Source: Burkholderia sp. USMB20 (GTDB lineage Bacteria; Pseudomonadota; Gammaproteobacteria; Burkholderiales; Burkholderiaceae). From it: DNA of 64,000 nucleotides. This document shows positions 1-8,534 of the stretch, one piece after another. Within the stretch, counting starts at the first letter, position 1. Every line of letters begins with the position of its first letter. The stretch lies in the NCBI RefSeq assembly GCF_000949135.2, contig NZ_JTAN02000002.1, positions 62,001-126,000 of the forward strand, given 5' to 3'. The notes under the pieces are model-generated. The model was given only the letters and a program-made list of their open reading frames with translations, was not told the DNA's origin and did not search any database. Made by a program: the position numbers and the translations under genes.

Positions 1-102
1 TCGGTGCCGCGGGAGCCGCTGCGCTGGTGCGCGATGACCGCGATGCTCGGCGTCGCGAACCTGCTCGACGAACGCGTGAACCGCAAGGTGCGCGCGACCT
101 AG
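1..102 (+). CDS. C-terminal end of an unidentified protein (5' part outside window)
   Basis: An open frame enters from the left edge and ends at a TAG at 100-102. Only 33 residues are visible; they are basic and end in ERVNRKVRAT. The codon choice is the G/C-ending pattern of the neighbouring genes, so this is probably the tail of a real gene. No domain can be recognised from so short a piece and the product is unknown. Confidence 0.5.
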   Translation, partial: SVPREPLRWCAMTAMLGVANLLDERVNRKVRAT

Positions 103-171
103 CGGCGCGCACGCTCGTCGCGGCGCGCCGGCGCGGATCCGGCCGGACCGCCCGGCAGTGGGGCGGCTCGA

Positions 172-200
172 TGGAAAATGAGGCTCGCATCGGGTATAGT
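172..200 (+). promoter_or_regulatory. Predicted sigma-70 promoter of the TetR-type gene
   Basis: A -10 element TATAGT (195-200) lies 17 bp after a -35-like TGGAAA (172-177, four of six consensus bases). The predicted transcription start falls inside the palindrome at 207-227, which suits autoregulation by the downstream TetR-family protein. This is seen by eye only and has not been scored. Confidence 0.45.
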
Positions 201-206
201 CGTTTG

Positions 207-227
207 CGCTCCGTAAGGTACGGAGCG
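207..227. promoter_or_regulatory. Palindromic operator candidate upstream of TetR-type gene
   Basis: Perfect inverted repeat: CGCTCCGT, 5-bp spacer AAGGT, ACGGAGCG. It starts 7 bp after the TATAGT -10 element and ends 42 bp before the ATG of the TetR-family gene. The length and symmetry fit a TetR-family operator. I found no second copy in front of the acyl-CoA dehydrogenase gene at 1117. Confidence 0.45.
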
Positions 228-269
228 TCCATTCGACGAAGCCGAAACGCCATCTTCACGACGAACACG

Positions 270-944
270 ATGACAGTGTCCAACGAGCAGCGCAGCCCCC
301 GAAAACGGCGCACTTCGACTGCCACCGCAGCAGCGGGCAACCCCGACGGTTTGCGGGCGCAAGGCCTGCGCACGCGCAACACGATCATTCGCGTCGCGCG
401 CAAGCTGCTGCTGGACGGCGGCCCGCTGGAATTCTCGCAGCGTGCGGTCGCCGCCGCCGCCGGCATCAGCGTCAGCAATCTGCAGTACTACTTCCCGACT
501 CGGATCGCCGTGTTGCGGGCCGTCATCGAGCCGGTCATCGATACCTATCTCGACGACATGAAGCGCGCGCTCGGCAGCGACGCGTCGCCGCGTGACGTGT
601 TCGACGAGATCATCCAGCGCTCGATCTCCGATGCGAAGGATGCGAAGTACAACGCACTGTTCCGGCATTTCCTGTCGTTCGCGGCCACCGATCCCGAATG
701 CTTCAAGCTATACGACGAGTGGTATGCGACGCTGACGCACGATCTCGCGCAACTGCTGCGTGCCGTCAATCCGGAATTCGGCGCGGCCGACAGCCGGCAT
801 GCGGCGACGATGCTGATCGCGCTCGCCGACGGCTTCGCGATGCAGTACGGCACCGGGCGCCATACGCAGGCGCTCGACACGTATTTCATCGCGACGTCGC
901 GCGCGATCGCGTACGGCACGCTGACGGCGCCCGCGGGAAAATAA
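270..944 (+). CDS. TetR/AcrR family transcriptional regulator
   Basis: A 224-residue one-component repressor candidate. After a basic, disordered N-terminus (about residues 1-30) comes a TetR-type HTH, roughly 35-80, with the recognition-helix sequence GISVSNLQYYFPTR. The remaining helical domain would bind an effector that cannot be deduced. I chose the ATG at 270 because it places the HTH at the usual distance from the start; the frame stays open further upstream but the codons there are atypical. A promoter and palindrome sit just upstream and a strong terminator just downstream, so it is a monocistronic, probably self-repressing unit. It may also control the acyl-CoA genes that follow, but no shared operator is visible. 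Confidence 0.85.
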   Translation: MTVSNEQRSPRKRRTSTATAAAGNPDGLRAQGLRTRNTIIRVARKLLLDGGPLEFSQRAVAAAAGISVSNLQYYFPTRIAVLRAVIEPVIDTYLDDMKRALGSDASPRDVFDEIIQRSISDAKDAKYNALFRHFLSFAATDPECFKLYDEWYATLTHDLAQLLRAVNPEFGAADSRHAATMLIALADGFAMQYGTGRHTQALDTYFIATSRAIAYGTLTAPAGK

Positions 945-977
945 CGACGCGCAGCGCACAGTCGATGCGGTGAACGA

Positions 978-1004
978 GACAGGGGAATACCCTGTCTTTT
1001 TTTT
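978..1004 (+). terminator. Rho-independent terminator after the TetR-type gene
   Basis: Perfect 7-bp stem GACAGGG/CCCTGTC with a 5-nt loop, followed by eight T residues (997-1004), 33 bp after the stop codon of the regulator. It separates the regulator from the acyl-CoA dehydrogenase block. Confidence 0.9.
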
Positions 1005-1116
1005 GCTTCCTGTGTTTGTCATGATGACCTATGTTTGGTATGTGTTACTAGATGTGGGATGGCCGGGTGCGTCTGCTGCCCGGTCGACATGAATGGAGTC
1101 CAGGAGGAGAACGGAG

Positions 1117-2406
1117 ATGATTCGTCTGAACAAGTCCGCGGCGCTGCCGCTGGTCGGCCTGACCGGCTTCGAGACGCCGCTGAGCGAAGAGGAAAACGCG
1201 ATCCAGCACACGGTTCACCGCTTCGCGCGCGACGTGCTGCGGCCGATCGGGCGCGAGCTCGACCGGATGACGCCGGAGGAGGCGATCGCACCCGGCTCGC
1301 CGTACTGGGCCGCGATCGTCGAGAGCGCGAAGCTCGGGCTCGATCCGCAACTGATCGCGCAGTTTCCGCCCGAGACCGCGGTGCGTATCGAGTCGCTGAT
1401 CGGCGAGGAACTCGGCTGGGGCGATTCGGGTCTGGCCGTGTCGATCGGCGCCGCGACGATGCCGCTGATGATGGCGCATTCGGTCGGCAGCCAGGAGCTG
1501 GTCGAGATGTGCGCGGGCAAGGTCGGCTGCTGGATGAACACGCAGCCCGATCGCGGCTCCGACGCGGCGATCCTGTATCGGCAGGAGCTCGCCGGGAACG
1601 GCAGGCAGCCGGTCGGCAACGTGACCGCGAAGGTCGGCGCCGACGAGATCGTGATCAACGGACAGAGCTCAGCGTGGATCTCGAACGGCTCGGTCGCGCA
1701 GGTCGCGCTCGCGTACATGGCCGCAGACTACGGCGACGGGTTTTACGGCGAAGGCGAGCGCAGCATGTTCACCAACGGCATCGCGATGATCCTGCCGCTC
1801 GATCTGCCGGGCGTGTCGCGCGGCAAGCCGCTCGACAAGATCGGCCAGCGCTCGCTGCCGCAGGGCGAGATCTATTTCGACAACGTGAAGGTGCCGAAGC
1901 GCTTCGCGATCGCGCTGAAGGACGACTATCTCGGCAATCTCGCGTCGACGTGGTCGTATGCGGGCACGCACATGTGCCAGGTGTTCGTCGGCGTCGCGCG
2001 CGCGGCGTTCGAACTCGCGCTCGCGTATTGCCACGAGCGCAAGCAGGGCGGCGCGCTGCTGATGGATCACCAGATGACGCACCTGCGCATCGGCGAGATG
2101 CTGCGCCGGCTGGAGATGGCGCGCGCGATCGCGCGGCGCAGCCTCGCGTTCTCGCGCATGTCGCCGCAGAGCCATCCGTACGCGACCGCGCAGGCCAAGG
2201 TGAGCGTGACCGAGGAAGCGATGAAGGTGACGCACGAGGCGTTCCAGCTGTTCGGCGGCAACGGCACCACGCGCGAGTTTCCGATCGAGAAGCTGTTCCG
2301 CGACGTGCGTTCGGCGCTGATCGAGGATGGCGAGAACTACATCCTCGCGTCGCGTCTCGGCGTGCTGGCCGGGGAGCTTTATCAGAACGGGTGGACGCGG
2401 GAGTAA
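1117..2406 (+). CDS. Acyl-CoA dehydrogenase family protein
   Basis: A 429-residue flavoprotein expected to oxidise an acyl-CoA or related thioester at C2-C3 and pass electrons to ETF. The order is N-terminal helical domain, middle beta domain (including the segment VINGQSSAWISNGSV), then a C-terminal four-helix domain with VTHEAFQLFGGNGTTREFP, the loop that contacts FAD in this family. The ATG at 1117 follows AGGAGG at 1102-1107; an in-frame ATG at 1093 has no such site. It is the first gene after the TetR terminator and stands 450 bp before the next co-directional gene, so it may be transcribed separately. The substrate is unknown. It differs clearly from the second dehydrogenase at 6260. 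Confidence 0.85.
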   Translation: MIRLNKSAALPLVGLTGFETPLSEEENAIQHTVHRFARDVLRPIGRELDRMTPEEAIAPGSPYWAAIVESAKLGLDPQLIAQFPPETAVRIESLIGEELGWGDSGLAVSIGAATMPLMMAHSVGSQELVEMCAGKVGCWMNTQPDRGSDAAILYRQELAGNGRQPVGNVTAKVGADEIVINGQSSAWISNGSVAQVALAYMAADYGDGFYGEGERSMFTNGIAMILPLDLPGVSRGKPLDKIGQRSLPQGEIYFDNVKVPKRFAIALKDDYLGNLASTWSYAGTHMCQVFVGVARAAFELALAYCHERKQGGALLMDHQMTHLRIGEMLRRLEMARAIARRSLAFSRMSPQSHPYATAQAKVSVTEEAMKVTHEAFQLFGGNGTTREFPIEKLFRDVRSALIEDGENYILASRLGVLAGELYQNGWTRE

Positions 2407-2500
2407 GTGCGCGCGGCGGCGGCGCGGGCCGCGATCGCGCGCCGTTGCCGGGCTTCCCCGCTTGCTTGCGTTTGTAAAGAAGCCACGGCGCCGGGACCGA

Positions 2501-2533
2501 ACGACGCGTGCCCGCCCGACAGGCACGCGTCGT
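2501..2533. terminator. Bidirectional hairpin between convergent genes
   Basis: Perfect 12-bp stem ACGACGCGTGCC/GGCACGCGTCGT around a 9-nt loop, lying between the stop of the acyl-CoA dehydrogenase gene and the stop of the convergent small membrane protein gene. It lacks a long T tract, so its efficiency as a terminator is uncertain. Confidence 0.6.
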
Positions 2534-2538
2534 CACAC

Positions 2539-2694
2539 TCAGATGTGGCCCAGCAGCACGAGTATCACGACGATGACGACGATCAGCCCGAGGGAGCCCG
2601 ATGGCCAGTAGCCCCAGCTTCGGCTATGCGGCCACGCCGGAAACGCCCCGATCAGCAGCAGAACCAGAACGATGATAAGGATTGTACCGAGCAT
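2539..2694 (-). CDS. Small DUF3309-type membrane protein
   Basis: A 51-residue protein made of two hydrophobic segments: residues 1-19, opening MLGTILIIVLVLLLIGAFP, and a second run near the C-terminus ending LLGHI. They are joined by a WPHSRSWGYWPSG-type loop. That layout matches the DUF3309 family of tiny bacterial inner-membrane proteins of unknown role. The ATG at 2694 is preceded on the minus strand by AGGAGGGG. The frame is open upstream but carries no better start. It is a single gene facing the acyl-CoA dehydrogenase gene tail to tail. Confidence 0.75.
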   Translation of the reverse strand: MLGTILIIVLVLLLIGAFPAWPHSRSWGYWPSGSLGLIVVIVVILVLLGHI

Positions 2695-2905
2695 CGCACC
2701 CCTCCTGAACTTGTTCGACTTGACGGTGCCTGCTTGCGCAATTCCTGTGCCTCGATGCACGGCCGTCAGCGCAACCCGGCGAAAGCGCACTGTTTGGATA
2801 CCGGGAATTCATGAGATGAATAGCCTCCGATTCAGAAAATAAATTTCAAAAATGCGGACCCGGTCGCTATGCTGATCCTTCGGTTTCATTCAGGCGGAAC
2901 AGGCA

Positions 2906-3580
2906 ATGGCTGAACTCTTTCTGGTACGGCACGGGCAGGCGTCGTTCGGCACGGACGACTACGACCGGCTGTCCGCCGCGGGCGAGCAGCAGGGCGTCTG
3001 GCTCGGCGAATACTTCTCGCGGCAGGGCCTGGCGTTCGATCGCGTGATCTGCGGCACGATGAACCGGCATGCGCAGACGGTCGCCGCGATCCTGCGCGGA
3101 ATGGGCCGCGACGGCGTGGCGGTCGACCGCCATCCCGGCCTGAACGAATACGACTTCCACGGGCTGTTCGCGGCGGCGGCGAACGACTATCCGGAGATCG
3201 CGCGGCTCGCAGCCGGCTCGATGAAGGAGCACTTTCGCGCGCTGCGGCAGGTGCTGCACCTGTGGGCCGACGACAGGCTCGGCGACACCGCCCCCGAAAC
3301 CTGGGCGCATTTCCAGCAGCGCGTCGCCGACGCGCGCGCTGCGATCCGCGGCGGCGGCAGCCAGCGCGTGCTCGCGGTGAGCTCCGGCGGCCCGATCGCG
3401 GTGACCGTGCAGCAGGTGCTCGCCGCACCGCCGTCGAGCGCGATCGCGCTGAACCTGCAGATCCGCAACAGCAGTCTTTCGCAGTTTTTCTTCAACGCCG
3501 AAGCGTTCCACCTTGCGTCGTTCAACGGCATCCCGCATCTCGAGGATCCCGAACGGCACACGTGGCGCACCTACGGCTGA
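2906..3580 (+). CDS. Histidine phosphatase family protein (phosphoglycerate mutase-like)
   Basis: A 224-residue member of the histidine phosphatase superfamily. The catalytic LVRHG sits at residues 6-10, the second arginine and histidine regions follow, and SSGGPIAV near residue 165 matches the conserved region that normally carries the second catalytic histidine, here replaced by S-G-G. Such proteins dephosphorylate small metabolites by a phosphohistidine intermediate. It lies 20 bp upstream of a phosphotransferase gene and the same pair recurs with acyl-CoA dehydrogenases, which suggests a linked role in acyl-CoA or lipid metabolism. The physiological substrate cannot be inferred, and the apparent loss of the second histidine is worth checking. 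Confidence 0.8.
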   Translation: MAELFLVRHGQASFGTDDYDRLSAAGEQQGVWLGEYFSRQGLAFDRVICGTMNRHAQTVAAILRGMGRDGVAVDRHPGLNEYDFHGLFAAAANDYPEIARLAAGSMKEHFRALRQVLHLWADDRLGDTAPETWAHFQQRVADARAAIRGGGSQRVLAVSSGGPIAVTVQQVLAAPPSSAIALNLQIRNSSLSQFFFNAEAFHLASFNGIPHLEDPERHTWRTYG

Positions 3581-3600
3581 CCCCACGAACGATCGCGACG

Positions 3601-4632
3601 ATGACGAATCCTTCCCAGCCCCTCGACGTAGCCCGCCTCACGCGCTATCTGGAAGCGCACGTGCCGGGTTTCGAAGGCCCGCTCGACATGGAGAAGTTTG
3701 CCGGCGGCCAGTCGAACCCGACCTTCCTGCTGCACGCGAAGAGCGGCCGCTACGTGCTGCGCCGCCAGCCGCCCGGCGAGCTGCTGAAATCCGCGCATGC
3801 GGTCGATCGCGAATTCCGCGTGCTGAGTGCGCTGTCGGGCACCGCGGTGCCGGTCGCGCATCCGTATCACCTCTGCGAAGACCGCGACGTGATCGGCAGC
3901 CTGTTCTACGTGATGAGCTTCGAGGACGGCCGGATCTTCTGGGATCCGGCGCTGCCGGAGCTGCCGAAGGCCGAGCGCGCGACCTGCTACGACGAGCTGC
4001 TGCGCACGATGGCCGCGCTGCACGACGTGGACGTCGACGCGGTGGGCCTTGCCGACTACGGCCGCCCCGGCAACTACTTCGAGCGCCAGATCGGCGTCTG
4101 GACGAAGCAGTATCGCGCGGCGGAAACCGAGCGCCTCGACGCGATGGAGACGCTGATCGACTGGCTGCCGAAGGCGTGCCCGGCGGACACCGGCCGGCCC
4201 GCGCTGGTGCACGGCGATTTCCGGATCGACAACCTGATGTTCGCGCGCGACGGCTATCGCGTGCAGGCCGTGCTCGACTGGGAACTGTCGACGCTCGGCA
4301 ACCCGCTCGCCGATCTCGCGTATTTCTGCATGTGCCTGCGGCTGCCGTCGGGCGGCCAGGTGCGCGGGCTCGCGGGCCAGGATCGTTCGGAACTCGGCAT
4401 TCCTGACGAAGCGGCGATCGTCGCGCGCTATTGCGAGCTGCGCGGCATCGAGCCGATCCGCGACTGGCATTTCTATCTCGCGTTCAGTTTCTTCCGGCTC
4501 GCGGCGATCGCGCAGGGCGTGAAGGCGCGCGCGCTGCAGGGCAACGCGTCGAGCGAGCAGGCGCTGCGCGTCGGCGCGATGGCCGGCCGGCTGGCCGAGA
4601 TGGCCGTCGACGTGATCGGCGCGCAGCGCTGA
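3601..4632 (+). CDS. Phosphotransferase family protein (APH fold, ACAD10/11-associated type)
   Basis: A 343-residue kinase-like protein. The nucleotide-binding lobe lies at about 30-110 and the Brenner motif HGDFRIDN at 204-211 (catalytic Asp206). DWELSTLGNPLADL (226-239) carries the metal-binding Asp. This is the bacterial relative of the kinase domain of ACAD10/ACAD11, which phosphorylates 4-hydroxyacyl-CoAs before dehydratase-like processing by the partner dehydrogenase. The acyl-CoA dehydrogenase at 6260 in the same cluster supports that reading. The ATG at 3601 gives the standard N-terminus; the open frame further upstream overlaps the previous gene. Confidence 0.85.
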   Translation: MTNPSQPLDVARLTRYLEAHVPGFEGPLDMEKFAGGQSNPTFLLHAKSGRYVLRRQPPGELLKSAHAVDREFRVLSALSGTAVPVAHPYHLCEDRDVIGSLFYVMSFEDGRIFWDPALPELPKAERATCYDELLRTMAALHDVDVDAVGLADYGRPGNYFERQIGVWTKQYRAAETERLDAMETLIDWLPKACPADTGRPALVHGDFRIDNLMFARDGYRVQAVLDWELSTLGNPLADLAYFCMCLRLPSGGQVRGLAGQDRSELGIPDEAAIVARYCELRGIEPIRDWHFYLAFSFFRLAAIAQGVKARALQGNASSEQALRVGAMAGRLAEMAVDVIGAQR

Positions 4633-4690
4633 CCGCGACGGAAGCGCCGCGCGGCGGCATGACAACACATCAATGGAGGAGCACAGCAAC

Positions 4691-5455
4691 ATGGCAACGA
4701 ATCTGTTCGACCTGACGGGCAAGATCGCGCTGGTGACGGGCGCGAGCCGCGGCATCGGCGAGGAAATCGCGAAGCTGCTCGCGCAGCAGGGCGCGCACGT
4801 GATCGTGTCGAGCCGCAAGCTCGACGACTGCCAGGCGGTGGCGGACGAAATCGTCGCGGCGGGCGGCCGCGCCGAAGCGCTGGCGTGCCACGTCGGGCGG
4901 CTGGAGGACATCGCCGCGACGTTCGAGACGATCCGCGGCAAGCACGGCCGGCTCGACATCCTCGTGAACAACGCGGCCGCGAATCCGTATTTCGGGCACA
5001 TCCTCGACACCGATCTCGCCGCGTACGAAAAGACCGTCGACGTGAACATCCGCGGCTACTTCTTCATGTCGGTCGAGGCCGGCAAGCTGATGAAGGCGCA
5101 GGGCGGCGGCGCGATCGTCAACACCGCGTCGGTGAATGCGCTGCAGCCGGGCGACCGGCAAGGCATCTACTCGATCACGAAGGCCGCGGTCGTCAACATG
5201 ACGAAGGCGTTCGCGAAGGAGTGCGGGCCGTTCGGCATCCGCGTGAACGCGCTGCTGCCGGGCCTGACGAAGACGAAGTTCGCGGGCGCGCTGTTCGCCG
5301 ACAAGGACATCTACGAAACCTGGATGACGAAGATCCCGCTGCGCCGCCACGCGGAGCCGCGCGAGATGGCCGGCACCGTGCTGTATCTCGTGTCCGATGC
5401 GGCGAGCTACACGAACGGCGAATGCATCGTCGTCGACGGCGGCCTGACGATCTGA
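4691..5455 (+). CDS. SDR family oxidoreductase
   Basis: A 254-residue classical short-chain dehydrogenase. It has the Rossmann motif TGASRGIG (16-23), NNAA (93-96), and a catalytic triad of Ser147, Tyr160 and Lys164 in QGIYSITK. Basic residues after beta-2 (SSRK) lean toward NADP(H). The C-terminus ends in the usual VVDGGLTI. The ATG at 4691 is preceded by GGAGG. It follows the phosphotransferase gene by 58 bp and precedes a second SDR gene by 7 bp, so the genes are probably co-transcribed. It likely acts on a hydroxyacyl or alcohol intermediate of the cluster; the substrate is unknown. Confidence 0.85.
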   Translation: MATNLFDLTGKIALVTGASRGIGEEIAKLLAQQGAHVIVSSRKLDDCQAVADEIVAAGGRAEALACHVGRLEDIAATFETIRGKHGRLDILVNNAAANPYFGHILDTDLAAYEKTVDVNIRGYFFMSVEAGKLMKAQGGGAIVNTASVNALQPGDRQGIYSITKAAVVNMTKAFAKECGPFGIRVNALLPGLTKTKFAGALFADKDIYETWMTKIPLRRHAEPREMAGTVLYLVSDAASYTNGECIVVDGGLTI

Positions 5456-5462
5456 GCGCGCG

Positions 5463-6221
5463 ATGAAAATCGACAGCTATGCCGGGCAGGCCGTGATGAT
5501 CACCGGCGCTGCGAGCGGCTTCGGTGCGCTGCTCGCGAGCGAGCTGGCCGCGATGGGCGCGCGGCTCGCGCTCGGCGACCTGAACGAAGCGGCGCTCGAA
5601 CGTGTGGCCGCGGGGCTGCGCGCAGCCGGCGCCGACGTGATCGCGCAGCGCTGCGACGTGCGCGTCGAAGCCGACGTCGCGTTGCTGGTCCAGGCGGCGG
5701 TCGCGGGCTTCGAACGGCTCGACGTCGGCATCAACAATGCCGGCATCGCCCCGCCGATGAAGGCGCTGATCGATACCGACGAAGCCGATCTCGACCTGAG
5801 CTTCGCGGTGAACGCGAAGGGCGTGTTCTTCGCGATGAAGCACCAGATTCGCCAGATGCTCGCGCAACGCGAAGGCGTGATCCTGAACGTCGCGTCGATG
5901 GCCGGGCTCGGCGGCGCGCCGAAGCTGGCCGCCTATGCGGCGTCGAAACACGCGGTGGTCGGGCTCACCAAGACGGCCGCGCTCGAATACGCGCGCCACG
6001 GCATTCGCGTGAACGCGGTGTGCCCGTTCTACAGCGCGACGCCGATGGTCACCGACAGCGACCTCGGCGCGCGCCAGGACTTTCTCGCGCAGGGCTCGCC
6101 GATGAAGCGGCTCGGCCGCCCCGAGGAAATCGTCGCGACGATGCTCACGCTGTGCGCGAAGGAAAACACCTATCTGACCGGGCAGGCCGTCGCCGTCGAC
6201 GGCGGTGTCTCGGCCTTCTGA
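5463..6221 (+). CDS. SDR family oxidoreductase (NAD-type)
   Basis: A 252-residue classical SDR distinct from its upstream neighbour. It has TGAASGFG (14-21), acidic Asp39 after beta-2 pointing to NAD(H), NNAG (91-94) and the triad Ser145, Tyr158, Lys162. It ends in [10 protein letters not shown]. Only 7 bp separate it from the first SDR gene and 38 bp from the second acyl-CoA dehydrogenase gene, so it sits in the middle of an apparent operon. A 3-hydroxyacyl-CoA dehydrogenase-like step is plausible from context but not shown. Confidence 0.85.
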   Translation: MKIDSYAGQAVMITGAASGFGALLASELAAMGARLALGDLNEAALERVAAGLRAAGADVIAQRCDVRVEADVALLVQAAVAGFERLDVGINNAGIAPPMKALIDTDEADLDLSFAVNAKGVFFAMKHQIRQMLAQREGVILNVASMAGLGGAPKLAAYAASKHAVVGLTKTAALEYARHGIRVNAVCPFYSATPMVTDSDLGARQDFLAQGSPMKRLGRPEEIVATMLTLCAKENTYLTGQAVAVDGGVSAF

Positions 6222-6259
6222 ACCGAACGAACGGAAACCGGAATCTCGAGGAGTCGATC

Positions 6260-7504
6260 ATGGACTTTGGCTACACCCCGAAAGTGGAAGAACTGCGCGA
6301 ACGCGTGCGCGCGTTCATGGACGCGCACATCGTGCCGCGCATTCGTCAGTGGAACGAAGAAGTGCATGCGGGGCAGTATCCCGTGTCGTTCATGGAGGCG
6401 CTGAAGGAGCGCGCGAAGGCCGAAGGCCTGTGGAACCTGTTCCTGCCGCACCTGAAGGCCGACGAGCCGGGCACGGCCCTGACGAACCTCGAATACGCGC
6501 CGCTCGCCGAGATCATGGGGCGCGTGAGCTGGGCGTCGGAGGTGTTCAACTGCAACGCGCCGGACACCGGCAACATGGAACTGCTGCACATGTTCGCGAC
6601 GCCCGAGCAGCGCGAGCAGTGGCTGCTGCCGCTCTTGCGCGGCGAGATCCGTTCGGCGTTCGCGATGACGGAGCCCGACGTCGCATCGTCGGACGCGACC
6701 AACATCACGACGCGCATCGAGCGCGTGGGCGACGAGTACGTGATCAACGGCCGCAAGTGGTTCATCACGAACGCCGCGCACCCGAACTGCAAGATCTTCA
6801 TCGTGATGGGCAAGACCGATCCCGAAGCGGAATCGCATCAGCAGCAGAGCATGATCCTCGTGCCGCGCGACACGCCGGGCGTGACGATCGTGCGCAACAT
6901 CACGGTGGTCAATCACTACGCGCCCGAAGGGCACTGCGAGATCACGTTCGACAACGTGCGCGTGCCGGCGCGCAACCTGCTCGGCGAGGAAGGCAGCGGC
7001 TTCGCGCTCGCGCAGGCGCGCCTCGGGCCGGGCCGCATCCACCACTGCATGCGTTCGATCGGCGCGGCCGAGCTCGCGCTGGAGCTGATGATCGACCGCG
7101 CGCAGTCGCGCGAGGCGTTCGGCAAGCCGCTGAACCGGCACGGCACGATCGGCGAATGGATCGCGCGCTCGCGCATCGAGATCGACCAGGCGCGCCTCCT
7201 GGTGCTGAAGGCCGCGTGGATGATCGATAAGGTCGGTGCGAAGGCGGCGCGCAAGGAAATCTCGATGATCAAGGCGCTCGTGCCGACCGTGTACACGAAC
7301 GTATGCGACCGCGCGATGCAGGTGTTCGGCGCGGCGGGCCTGAGCCCCGACACGCCGCTCGCCGACCTGTGGACCTGGGGCCGCGCGCTGCGCTTCGCCG
7401 ACGGTCCGGACGAGGTGCACCTGCAGGCGATCGCGCGCATGGAGATCAAGGACGCCGTGCGCGGCTCGACCGAACCGTACCTGACGCGGCCGCCGCGCGG
7501 CTGA
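6260..7504 (+). CDS. Acyl-CoA dehydrogenase (ACAD10/11-like)
   Basis: A 414-residue flavoprotein. Visible family segments are [17 protein letters not shown] (substrate/FAD-binding loop), [11 protein letters not shown], and the four-helix domain with [19 protein letters not shown]. The C-terminal [21 protein letters not shown] then ends with the catalytic region DGPDEVH. These are typical of the ACAD10/11 branch and of bacterial enzymes encoded beside an APH-fold kinase, as here (gene at 3601). The ATG at 6260 is preceded by GAGGAG. It is the last gene of the cluster; a LysR gene follows 79 bp downstream on the same strand. Confidence 0.88.
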   Translation: MDFGYTPKVEELRERVRAFMDAHIVPRIRQWNEEVHAGQYPVSFMEALKERAKAEGLWNLFLPHLKADEPGTALTNLEYAPLAEIMGRVSWASEVFNCNAPDTGNMELLHMFATPEQREQWLLPLLRGEIRSAFAMTEPDVASSDATNITTRIERVGDEYVINGRKWFITNAAHPNCKIFIVMGKTDPEAESHQQQSMILVPRDTPGVTIVRNITVVNHYAPEGHCEITFDNVRVPARNLLGEEGSGFALAQARLGPGRIHHCMRSIGAAELALELMIDRAQSREAFGKPLNRHGTIGEWIARSRIEIDQARLLVLKAAWMIDKVGAKAARKEISMIKALVPTVYTNVCDRAMQVFGAAGLSPDTPLADLWTWGRALRFADGPDEVHLQAIARMEIKDAVRGSTEPYLTRPPRG

Positions 7505-7583
7505 GCGGCGCACCGCGCGAGCCAGCGACGTGGGCGAACGGGAGACGCACGCCGTATTAAGATGCCGGCAAGGAGATCCGGCG

Positions 7584-8489
7584 ATGCGCCTTTCGAAGAT
7601 TGATCTGAACCTGTTCGTCGTATTCGAGGCGATCTACAACAAGCGCAACCTGACGCGCGCGGCCGAGGTGCTGAACCTCACGCAGCCGGCCGTCAGCAAC
7701 GCGCTGGCGCGGCTGCGCAAGACGCTGAACGATCCGCTGTTCGTCAGCACGCCGGCCGGGATGATGCCGACGCCGCTGGCCGAGAACATCGTCGGCCGCG
7801 TACGCGAGGCGCTGCAGCTGCTCGATTCGAGCGCGCACGAAGGCGACGTGTTCGATCCCGCTTCGTCCGAGCGCGTGTTCCGGTTGAGCATGAGCGACCT
7901 GACCGAAGCGCTGCTGCTGCCGGCCCTCGGCGAACTGCTGCAGACGCATGCGCCCGGCATGCACGTGCGCAGCTACACGATGGACCGCCGCGAAGTGGCG
8001 ACCGCGCTCGCGAACGGCTCCGTCGACATCGCGATCGACGCGCCGCTGATCGGCGACCCGCACCTGCACCAGGCGCTGCTCGTGCGCGACCGCTACGCGT
8101 GCATGATCCGCGACGACCACCCGTTCAAGGGCGACACGCTGACCCTGGACGACTACCTGTCGATGGGGCACATCCACGTGTCGAGCCGCCGCAAGGGCAG
8201 CGGGCACGTCGATGCCGAACTGACGCGGCTCGGGCTGCGCCGCAACATCCAGATGCGCGTGCAGCACTACATGGTCGCGCCGCTGATCGCGATGCGCGGC
8301 GACCTCGCGCTGACGGCGCCGCTTCGGTTGCTGCAGCGCTATCCGGCGCGGATTCTCGAACTGCCGTTCGAGATGCCGGGGCTCGAATATTTTTGCTACT
8401 GGCATCGCAGCGCCGATCAGGATCAGGGCAGCCAGTGGCTGCGCGAGCAGCTGATGACGCTGATGGGCGGGATCGGCGAGTCGCCGTGA
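7584..8489 (+). CDS. LysR family transcriptional regulator
   Basis: A 301-residue regulator of the NodD/LinR-like LysR subgroup, with the N-terminal LSKIDLNLFVVFEAIYNKRNLTRAAEVLNLTQPAVS HTH split over residues 3-37. A periplasmic-binding-like effector domain (about 90-300) follows. The ATG at 7584 lies 7 bp after AAGGAG. It is downstream of the acyl-CoA cluster on the same strand and converges with the J-domain gene. No effector can be named; control of the upstream catabolic genes is a guess from position. Confidence 0.85.
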   Translation: MRLSKIDLNLFVVFEAIYNKRNLTRAAEVLNLTQPAVSNALARLRKTLNDPLFVSTPAGMMPTPLAENIVGRVREALQLLDSSAHEGDVFDPASSERVFRLSMSDLTEALLLPALGELLQTHAPGMHVRSYTMDRREVATALANGSVDIAIDAPLIGDPHLHQALLVRDRYACMIRDDHPFKGDTLTLDDYLSMGHIHVSSRRKGSGHVDAELTRLGLRRNIQMRVQHYMVAPLIAMRGDLALTAPLRLLQRYPARILELPFEMPGLEYFCYWHRSADQDQGSQWLREQLMTLMGGIGESP

Positions 8490-8534
8490 TGTGACGGCGC
8501 GTGCGCGCCGCGCGCCGGCCCACGCCGGCTTCGC

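Noticed and set aside
1093-1116. Upstream ATG of the first acyl-CoA dehydrogenase
   Set aside because: It adds eight atypical residues and lies before the AGGAGG site, which serves ATG 1117.
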